A DNA stretch of 11,761 bases, taken from assembly GCA_007117785.1 (NCBI GenBank), contig SKFV01000253.1, forward strand, positions 1-11,761, given 5' to 3'. The DNA is from Pseudomonas sp. Lineage in GTDB: Bacteria > Pseudomonadota > Gammaproteobacteria > Pseudomonadales > Pseudomonadaceae. The notes beneath the pieces were generated by a model. That model made no database searches and was not told the origin of the DNA. It was given only the letters and a program-made list of their open reading frames with translations. A program made the translations under genes and the position numbers. Positions 6,011-11,761 of the stretch are shown here, piece after piece (the first letter of the stretch is position 1; every line of letters starts with the position of its first letter).

Positions 6011-8776
6011 ATGTCTGCTTCCGCTCTTGCTGCTGCTCCCCCTTCCGCCGCAGCCGATACTCATACCCTGCAAGTGATCAAACGCAATGGCACCCTGGTG
6101 GGTTTCAATGCGTCCAAGATCAGTGTTGCCGTGACCAAAGCCTTTCTTGCCGTACAGGGGGATCAGGCGGCAGGGTCGGTGGCTCTGAATACGGCTGTAC
6201 GCGAGGTGACCGAGCAGGTTGTCCAGGCGATTGGCCGACGCTTGCAGGCGGGCGGCAAGGTGCATATCGAAGATATTCAGGACCAGGTTGAGCTGGCGCT
6301 GATGCGCGCGGGTGAGCAGAAGGTGGCCCGCGCTTACGTACTTTACCGTGAAGAGCAGTCTCGCAAGCGTGCGGTTGATGCGCCGATGGAAGCGCATCCG
6401 CACCTGACGGTGAAAAAGGCCGATGGCAACACGGCGCCACTGGATCTGGGCCTGATGAAGCTGCAGGCAGAGCAGGCCGCGACCGGTTTGCAGGGCATTG
6501 ACTCGGCTTCTCTGCTCGAAGATGCGTTGCGCAATCTGTATGACGGCATTGAAGAAACCGAAGTGCTGGAAGCGCTGATCATGACGGCGCGCAGCCGCAT
6601 TGAACAGGAGCCGGATTACAGTCAGGTCACCGCGCGTTTGCTGCTCGAGCAACTGCGGCTGGAAGCAGCACTGGCGCTGGGTTTGCCACAGAATCAGAGT
6701 CTGGCTGAGCTGTATCCACAAGCGCTGGCCGCCTTTGTTGATGCCGGCGTTGGTTACGAGCTGCTAGATGAGGCCATGCTCGGTTTCGATCTGCCGCGCC
6801 TGGCTGATGCACTGCGCCCTGAGCGTGACCTGCAGTTTGGCTTCCTCGGTTTGCAGACCCTGTATGACCGTTATTTCCTGCACTGGAACGAGGCTCGGCT
6901 GGAGTTGCCGCAGGTATTCTTTATGCGTGTGGCCATGGGTTTGTCACTGCGTGAAGAAGATCCCAATGCGCGCGCTATCGAGTTTTACAATCTTCTGTCG
7001 AGCTTTGATTACATGGCCTCGACGCCGACGCTGTTCAATAGCGGAACGCGCCATTCACAGCTGTCGTCCTGTTATCTGACCACCGTGCAGGATGACCTGG
7101 AAGGCATTTACGGTGCGATCAAGGACAACGCGCTGTTGTCGAAATGGGCGGGTGGTCTGGGTAATGACTGGACGCCTGTGCGCGCACTGGGCTCACACAT
7201 CAAGGGTACCAACGGCCAGAGTCAGGGGGTTGTGCCTTTCCTCAAGGTGGTCAACGACACGGCCGTGGCCGTGAATCAGGGCGGCAAGCGCAAGGGCGCG
7301 GTCTGTGCCTATCTGGAAAGTTGGCACATGGATATCGAGGAATTCCTCGAGCTGCGCAAGAACACCGGTGATGAGCGCCGCCGTACCCATGATATGAACA
7401 CCGCCAACTGGGTGCCGGACCTGCTGCTGGAGCGGGTGCGTGATGACAGCGAATGGACCCTGTTCTCACCCAGTGACGCACCGGATCTGCATGACCTCTA
7501 TGGTAATGCCTTCCGTACCCGTTACGAGCATTACGAGGCGCAGGCGGCGGCGGGCAAGATCAAGCTGTTCAAGCAGATCCCAGCCAAGCAGTTGTGGCGC
7601 AAGATGCTCACCGTGCTGTTTGAAACCGGTCACCCGTGGATCACTTTCAAGGATCCGTGCAACCTGCGTTCACCGCAGCAGCACACTGGCGTGGTGCACA
7701 GCTCCAACCTGTGTACCGAAATCACCCTGAACACCAGCGCTGAAGAAATTGCCGTGTGCAACCTGGGCTCGGTCAATCTGGCTGCGCATATCCGTGACGG
7801 CAAGCTGGATGTCGAGCGCCTGGAACGCACCGTCAACACCGCCGTGCGCATGCTGGATAACGTCATCGATATCAACTTCTATGCCGTACCCCAGGCGCGC
7901 AACGCCAACCTGCGTCACCGCCCGGTCGGTCTGGGCCTGATGGGCTTTCAGGATGCCTTGTATCAGTTGGGTCTGCCCTATGCCTGCACCGAAGCGGTGG
8001 AGTTTGCCGACACCAGCATGGAACAGTTGAGCTACTTCGCTATTCGCGCCTCGGCGCAACTGGCCGCTGAGCGCGGCGCCTATGAGAGCTACGAAGGTTC
8101 CTTGTGGCAACAGGGCATCCTGCCGATTGACTCGGTTGGCCTGCTGCAGGAAAACCGCCGCCCCGGCGAGTTGGTCACTGATCAGCAAAGCCATCTGGAT
8201 TGGGCGCCGGTACGCGAGCTGGTAGCACGTCACGGCATGCGCAATAGCAACGTGATGGCGATTGCACCGACCGCGACCATTTCCAATATTGTCGGCGTAT
8301 CGCAGTCCATCGAGCCGGCTTATCAGAACCTGTTCGTCAAATCCAACCTGTCCGGCGAATTCACCGTGGTCAATCCGTCACTGGTGCGTGATCTCAAGGC
8401 GGTCGACCTGTGGGACAAGGTCATGGTCAACGACCTCAAGTTCTATGACGGCAGCGTGCAGCAGATTGAGCGCATGCCTGAAGTGCTCAAAGCGCGCTAT
8501 GCCACCGCGTTTGAAATCGATGCCCGCTGGCTGGTGGAAGCCGCAGCGCGTCGGCAGAAATGGCTGGATCAGGCGCAGAGCCTCAACTTGTATATGGCCG
8601 AACCGAGTGGCAAGAAGCTCGACGCGCTCTACCAACTGGCCTGGGAACGCGGCCTGAAAACCACCTATTACCTGCGCTCGCTGGGCGCTACCGGCGCCGA
8701 AAAGTCCGCCCCGGTTGCGGCACCGCAGCCGCAGGTGTGCTCGATTGACAACCCGGATTGTGAGGCGTGTCAGTAG
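6011..8776 (+). CDS. nrdA: Class Ia ribonucleoside-diphosphate reductase, alpha subunit
   Basis: Catalytic subunit that reduces NDPs to dNDPs, using a thiyl radical generated by the NrdB tyrosyl radical. The protein has 921 residues, longer than E. coli NrdA (about 760), because it carries two N-terminal ATP-cone-like domains. The first (about 20-116) has VIKRNG at 22-27 and should bind the ATP/dATP overall-activity effectors. The second (about 131-221) lacks that motif and looks degenerate. Catalytic residues: C354 and C583 (redox pair), N566, C568 and E570 in SNLCTE, and Y886-Y887 for radical transfer. The tail has C910, C917 and C920 in CSIDNPDCEACQ, the cysteines that re-reduce the active site. 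The ATG at 6011 has AGGA 9 nt upstream, the site covered by the leader helix. In-frame starts at 5945 (GTG) and 5978 (ATG) lie within the leader structures and are less likely. Confidence 0.97.
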   Translation: MSASALAAAPPSAAADTHTLQVIKRNGTLVGFNASKISVAVTKAFLAVQGDQAAGSVALNTAVREVTEQVVQAIGRRLQAGGKVHIEDIQDQVELALMRAGEQKVARAYVLYREEQSRKRAVDAPMEAHPHLTVKKADGNTAPLDLGLMKLQAEQAATGLQGIDSASLLEDALRNLYDGIEETEVLEALIMTARSRIEQEPDYSQVTARLLLEQLRLEAALALGLPQNQSLAELYPQALAAFVDAGVGYELLDEAMLGFDLPRLADALRPERDLQFGFLGLQTLYDRYFLHWNEARLELPQVFFMRVAMGLSLREEDPNARAIEFYNLLSSFDYMASTPTLFNSGTRHSQLSSCYLTTVQDDLEGIYGAIKDNALLSKWAGGLGNDWTPVRALGSHIKGTNGQSQGVVPFLKVVNDTAVAVNQGGKRKGAVCAYLESWHMDIEEFLELRKNTGDERRRTHDMNTANWVPDLLLERVRDDSEWTLFSPSDAPDLHDLYGNAFRTRYEHYEAQAAAGKIKLFKQIPAKQLWRKMLTVLFETGHPWITFKDPCNLRSPQQHTGVVHSSNLCTEITLNTSAEEIAVCNLGSVNLAAHIRDGKLDVERLERTVNTAVRMLDNVIDINFYAVPQARNANLRHRPVGLGLMGFQDALYQLGLPYACTEAVEFADTSMEQLSYFAIRASAQLAAERGAYESYEGSLWQQGILPIDSVGLLQENRRPGELVTDQQSHLDWAPVRELVARHGMRNSNVMAIAPTATISNIVGVSQSIEPAYQNLFVKSNLSGEFTVVNPSLVRDLKAVDLWDKVMVNDLKFYDGSVQQIERMPEVLKARYATAFEIDARWLVEAAARRQKWLDQAQSLNLYMAEPSGKKLDALYQLAWERGLKTTYYLRSLGATGAEKSAPVAAPQPQVCSIDNPDCEACQ

Positions 8777-8810
8777 CGGGGCAGGCGCTCACGCCGGACA
8801 GGGTTTATAC

Positions 8811-8928
8811 ATCCCCTCTCCCCTTGTGGGAGAGGATTAGGGAGAGGGGGAGGTGCTTGAGGGAAACCTTGGTTTTTTCTGCCCCCCCCCTCAATTCCAA
8901 CCCCTCTCCCGCAAAGGGGAGAGGGGAG
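8811..8928. repeat. Inverted pair of REP-like palindromes (REPIN-like element) between nrdA and nrdB
   Basis: The left unit starts at 8813 with CCCCTCTCCCC; CCTCTCCC (8815-8822) pairs with GGGAGAGG (8828-8835). The right unit is CCCCTCTCCC (8901-8910) pairing with GGGAGAGGGG (8917-8926). The two units face each other: 8813-8823 is the exact reverse complement of 8916-8926, and GGGAGAGGGG recurs at 8840-8849. Between them is a run of nine C (8882-8890). This resembles the REP/REPIN elements scattered by RAYT transposases in pseudomonads. Here the pair fills most of the 181-bp nrdA-nrdB gap, so nrdAB mRNA would carry strong hairpins upstream of nrdB. An open reading frame crosses it but is low-complexity repeat translation and not a gene. 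Confidence 0.75.
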
Positions 8929-8957
8929 CTAGCTAAGACAATTTGCGAGGAACAGTT

Positions 8958-10007
8958 ATGCTCAACTGGGACGATGAACCCAAGCAAGCAGCAAGCACCA
9001 GCGGCCCCGCGCCGGTCAATGTGAATGACAAGCGGGTGATCAACGGCAATACCGACATCAACCAGCTGGCGCCTTTCAAGTATCCCTGGGCCTGGGAATA
9101 CTTCATGAACGCCAACAAGAACCATTGGACGCCGCTGGACGTCAACATGGCGCAGGACGTTCATGACTATCATCACCGCCTGACGCCGGCAGAAAAGCAC
9201 GTCTATGAAAACGTTTTGGCCTATCTGACCACCTCGGACATCCTTGCCATGCGCAATATCGGTCTGGCGGTGATGGAAAAGATGAGTGCGCCGGAGCTGC
9301 AGATCTATCAGGCGCGTCAGGTGTATGAAGAAGCGCTGCACACCTGGACCTACCAGCACTGCATCGAAACCCTGAACCTGGACCAGAGCGAAATCTATAA
9401 TCGCTACCGCGTGGTGCCGGAAATCAACGGCAAGATTCAGCTGGCCAACCGCCGCCTGGACGCCGCCATGCGCCCGAACATGAACCTGCGTAATCGTGAT
9501 GATCTGGAAGAGTTCATCATGTCTTATCTGTTCTTTGCTGCGGTGTTCGAAGGCTGCTGGTTCTATAACGGCTTCAGCCCGATCTTTGCCCTGCAGCGAC
9601 GCGGCCTGATGCGTGGCACCGGCGAGCAGTTGCAGTACATTCTGCGCGACGAAGCCATGCACTTCTCGTTTGGCCTGAAAGTGGTCAACCAGATTCTGGA
9701 AGAGGAAAACTTCACACTCGACCCGAAAGCCGTCAGCGAGATGTGGGAAGAGTCCGAAGCGGCGGAAAGCACCTACGCCAATTACATCCTGCGTGATCCG
9801 ATTCTTGGCTATTCGGCGGAATATCACAGCGAGCAGTTCCGCTTTGTTGCCAATCGCCGCGCACGCACTGTGGGTATGCCGGAGCCTTATCCGGGCGCGC
9901 GCAATGTCTCACCCTGGCTGGATGAGCAGGCGACCATGCGGAAGGAAAAGAACTTCTTCGAAACCCGGGTCATCGAGTATCAGACGGGCGCCCAGCTGGA
10001 ATGGTAA
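8958..10007 (+). CDS. nrdB: Class Ia ribonucleoside-diphosphate reductase, beta subunit
   Basis: Radical-generating subunit that houses a diiron centre and a stable tyrosyl radical and passes the radical to NrdA. The 349-residue protein has the full ligand set of the R2 family: D94, E125 and H128 in the first half; E198, E232 and H235 in the second (RDEAMH). The radical tyrosine is Y132 in EALHTWTY (125-132). W57 is the likely radical-transfer tryptophan, and the C-terminus carries Y341 before the terminal tail that docks into NrdA. The presence of Y132 argues for an Fe-Fe tyrosyl class Ia enzyme and against class Ic. The ATG at 8958 has GAGGAA about 6 nt upstream; a TTG five codons earlier overlaps that site. 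nrdB lies 181 bp downstream of nrdA and is probably transcribed with it. Confidence 0.97.
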   Translation: MLNWDDEPKQAASTSGPAPVNVNDKRVINGNTDINQLAPFKYPWAWEYFMNANKNHWTPLDVNMAQDVHDYHHRLTPAEKHVYENVLAYLTTSDILAMRNIGLAVMEKMSAPELQIYQARQVYEEALHTWTYQHCIETLNLDQSEIYNRYRVVPEINGKIQLANRRLDAAMRPNMNLRNRDDLEEFIMSYLFFAAVFEGCWFYNGFSPIFALQRRGLMRGTGEQLQYILRDEAMHFSFGLKVVNQILEEENFTLDPKAVSEMWEESEAAESTYANYILRDPILGYSAEYHSEQFRFVANRRARTVGMPEPYPGARNVSPWLDEQATMRKEKNFFETRVIEYQTGAQLEW

Positions 10008-10016
10008 GCCGGGCGC

Positions 10017-10038
10017 GGTCAGCGGCTGTCAGCTGACC
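10017..10038. terminator. Hairpin at the convergent nrdB-ppnN junction
   Basis: GGTCAGC (10017-10023) and GCTGACC (10032-10038) form a perfect 7-bp stem with an 8-nt loop. The stops are only 21 bp apart, and the hairpin spans the ppnN stop codon. It is a plausible bidirectional transcript end, but neither side has a U-run. Confidence 0.4.
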
Positions 10039-11399
10039 ACCTGATAGCAGGGCTCGTAGGCCATGCCGCTCGGCAGCTTCATCCGCTGCTGGGCGACAAA
10101 GGCCTGCAGCAAGGCATCGAGTGGTTCCATGATGCTTTGCTCACCGCGAATCTGGTAGGGGCCGTGTTGCTCGATCAGACGGATGCCACGATCTTTCACG
10201 TTACCGGTGACAATGCCGGAAAACGCCCGACGCAGATTGGCTGCCAGTTCATGCTTGGGCAGGCTGGTGCTGAGCTGCAAATCGGCCATGTTGGCATGGG
10301 TTGGATCGAACGGCAGCTGGAACTCGCTGGCGATTTTCAGCCGCCAGTTGAAATGGAAGGCATCGCGCTGTTCGCGGCGGAACTCACTGACTTTTTTCAG
10401 TCCTTCATTCATTGCCCGGGCTACTGCTGTGGGGTCGTCAATAATGACCTGATAACAAGCCTGTGCTTCGGCGCCCAGGGTTGCAGCAATGAACTCATGC
10501 AGTTGTTCCAGATAAGCGGCTGCTCCGACCGGGCCGGTAAGGATGACCGGGAAGGGCAGTTTGACGTTATCCGGGTGCAGCAGAATGCCCAGAAGATAGA
10601 GGAATTCTTCAGCGGTGCCGACGCCGCCGGGGAACAGAATAATGCCGTGGCCCACGCGAACAAATGCTTCCAGGCGCTTTTCGATATCCGGCAAAATCAC
10701 CAGTTCATTGACGATCGGGTTCGGCGCTTCGGCGGCGATAATACCTGGTTCACTCAGACCCAGGTAGCGCCCTTCAGTAATACGTTGTTTGGCATGGGCG
10801 ATAGTAGCGCCCTTCATCGGACCTTTCATGACCCCCGGCCCGCAGCCGGTACAGATATCCAGTCCGCGCAAGCCCAGCTCATGGCCAACTTTTTTGCTGT
10901 ATTTGTATTCAGCCTGGTTAATCGAGTGGCCACCCCAGCAGACCACCATATTAGGCTCCACGCCGGGGCGCAGGGTGCGGGCATTGCGCAGCAGGTGAAA
11001 CACGTACTCGGTGATGCCTTGGGAATTATCCGGAATGGTGCGCGGGCGGCCAGCGTCACTGTCGGTATAGACAATATCGCGCAGGGCGCTGAACAGCATT
11101 TCACGGGTGCTGGCGACCATTTCGCCGTCGACAAAGGCATCGGCAGGGGCGTTGATCAGCTCCAGGCAGACGCCGCGATCCTGTTGATGAATACGCACAT
11201 CAAAATCGGCGTGGGCTTCCAGAATGGTTTTCGCGTTGTCGATCTGCACCCCGGTATTGAGAATGGCCAGTGCGCACTGGCGAAACAGGCGATAGGTGCT
11301 GCCGGAACCGACTTCGCTAAGTTGTTGTACTTCGAGTTGCGACAAGGTTTCCAGACTACCCTTGGGGTAGACGGTGGTATTGATGGTGTTACCTGGCAT
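10029..11399 (-). CDS. ppnN: Pyrimidine/purine nucleotide 5'-monophosphate nucleosidase
   Basis: Homologue of E. coli PpnN (YgdH, 454 aa), which cleaves NMPs such as GMP to the base and ribose 5-phosphate and is activated by (p)ppGpp. The protein has 456 residues. The N-terminal domain (about 1-145) includes LSQLEVQQLSE and VCLELINAPADAFVDG. The central LOG-type Rossmann domain carries TGCGPGVMKGPMKGA (184-198) and the nucleotide-binding signature PGGVGTAEE (257-265), whose glutamates are catalytic candidates. A C-terminal domain follows (about 340-456). The ATG is preceded by GGAAA about 7 nt upstream. A -10-like TATAAT variant, TAATAT, occurs on the minus strand at 11430-11435 without a clear -35. 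The gene converges on nrdB, so two nucleotide-pool enzymes are adjacent but separately transcribed. Confidence 0.93.
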   Translation of the reverse strand: MPGNTINTTVYPKGSLETLSQLEVQQLSEVGSGSTYRLFRQCALAILNTGVQIDNAKTILEAHADFDVRIHQQDRGVCLELINAPADAFVDGEMVASTREMLFSALRDIVYTDSDAGRPRTIPDNSQGITEYVFHLLRNARTLRPGVEPNMVVCWGGHSINQAEYKYSKKVGHELGLRGLDICTGCGPGVMKGPMKGATIAHAKQRITEGRYLGLSEPGIIAAEAPNPIVNELVILPDIEKRLEAFVRVGHGIILFPGGVGTAEEFLYLLGILLHPDNVKLPFPVILTGPVGAAAYLEQLHEFIAATLGAEAQACYQVIIDDPTAVARAMNEGLKKVSEFRREQRDAFHFNWRLKIASEFQLPFDPTHANMADLQLSTSLPKHELAANLRRAFSGIVTGNVKDRGIRLIEQHGPYQIRGEQSIMEPLDALLQAFVAQQRMKLPSGMAYEPCYQVVS

Positions 11400-11458
11400 G
11401 GAGCGTTTCCGACCAATGGGTGTTAGCCCATATTAGCATTGCTGTTGGTAGATAGGAT

Positions 11459-11479
11459 GACGCCGGCCGGGCCGGCGTC
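11459..11479 (-). terminator. GC-rich hairpin after the SH3/anchor-domain gene
   Basis: GACGCCGGC (11459-11467) and GCCGGCGTC (11471-11479) form a perfect 9-bp stem with a 3-nt loop, 8 bp after the stop of the gene at 11488. On the minus strand it would end that transcript before ppnN. The following sequence is only mildly T-rich, so it may be an imperfect intrinsic terminator. Confidence 0.5.
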
Positions 11480-11487
11480 GACAAGGG

Positions 11488-11761
11488 TCAGACCCAGACG
11501 TCACTGCTGCGTTTTTTGCGGCGGGTGAGAGAGGGCAGGATCAACCCGACCAGCAGGCCACCGCCAGCAATACCGCCGCCATAGAGCATATAGCGCAAGA
11601 GGATTTCCTGGCTTTCATCACCCAGCCGGGCTTGCGCGCTGCGCAGATCCGACTGGGCCTCGGTGAGCTGGTTGTTCAGCGTCTGACGTTGCACTTCCAA
11701 CTCATCGATCAGGACCTTGCGCGAATCGAGGGTTTCCTGCATGCCTTGCACGCGCAGCTCC
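11488..11761 (-). CDS. TIGR04211-type SH3/membrane-anchor protein (YgiM-like), C-terminal 90 residues
   Basis: Only the C-terminal 90 residues are inside the window; the 5' part, including any signal peptide and bacterial SH3 domain, lies past the right edge. The visible part is a heptad-rich helix (LIDELEVQRQTLNNQLTEAQ and onward), typical of a coiled coil. It is followed by a Gly-rich hydrophobic segment (YMLYGGGIAGGGLLVGLIL) and a basic tail (TRRKKRSSDVWV). This order of coiled coil, single membrane helix and positive tail matches the conserved C-terminus of TIGR04211 proteins as I recall it; E. coli YgiM is a relative. It should sit in the inner membrane with its bulk in the periplasm. 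The function of the family is not established. Confidence in the coding call is high; the family name is moderate because the diagnostic SH3 part is not visible. Confidence 0.8.
   Translation of the reverse strand, partial: ELRVQGMQETLDSRKVLIDELEVQRQTLNNQLTEAQSDLRSAQARLGDESQEILLRYMLYGGGIAGGGLLVGLILPSLTRRKKRSSDVWV

Noticed and set aside
8767..9024. Small open frame (85 codons) spanning the nrdA-nrdB gap
   Set aside because: It overlaps both genes, and its middle is translated REP palindrome and poly-C sequence.
10137..11426. Plus-strand open frame of 429 codons opposite ppnN
   Set aside because: It is antisense to ppnN, whose nucleotide-binding motifs and full length are intact; no family features are seen in it.
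1..11761. CRISPR arrays, tRNA or rRNA genes, insertion-sequence genes, phage genes, toxin-antitoxin or defence systems
   Set aside because: No regularly spaced repeats, no tRNA-like cloverleaf and no recombinase or nuclease domains were seen. All substantial reading frames are explained by housekeeping genes or their shadows.

Overview
The window looks like chromosome of a gammaproteobacterium close to Pseudomonas, possibly the Halopseudomonas (P. pertucinogena) group. The genus-level call is inferred from protein similarity recalled from memory and from the gene order valS - small unknown gene - holC - pepA, divergent from lptF-lptG, which is the order I recall in Pseudomonas. There is no phage, plasmid, CRISPR array, tRNA, rRNA or insertion-sequence gene.

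Left part (1-3240, minus strand): pepA (leucyl aminopeptidase), holC (DNA polymerase III chi), a 167-residue protein of unknown function, and the start of valS (valyl-tRNA synthetase), which runs off the left edge. holC and the unknown gene are 3 bp apart. valS has its own -10 element. Divergent from pepA are lptF and lptG (3411-5568, plus strand), the two permease halves of the LPS extraction transporter. They overlap by 14 bp.

Centre (5569-10007, plus strand): nrdA and nrdB encode a class Ia (oxygen- and iron-dependent) ribonucleotide reductase. Their 442-bp leader is the most interesting part of the window. It carries a candidate promoter whose -10 lies inside an NrdR box. A second NrdR box sits 32 bp downstream, and a complete adenosylcobalamin riboswitch begins almost at the predicted transcription start. 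The second NrdR box therefore lies in the DNA that encodes the riboswitch's P2 hairpin. A candidate kissing-loop hairpin follows, then a helix that would bury the nrdA Shine-Dalgarno. A B12 sensor on a B12-independent enzyme suggests the cell also has a B12-dependent class II reductase (NrdJ) elsewhere and shuts NrdAB down when cobalamin is plentiful. nrdA and nrdB are separated by an inverted pair of REP-like palindromes (a REPIN-like element).

Right part (10029-11761, minus strand): ppnN, a nucleotide 5'-monophosphate nucleosidase, converges on nrdB across a hairpin. It is preceded by the C-terminal end of a TIGR04211-type (YgiM-like) membrane-anchored coiled-coil protein that enters from the right edge.

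All protein calls rest on reading motifs and remembered family features. No database search was possible.
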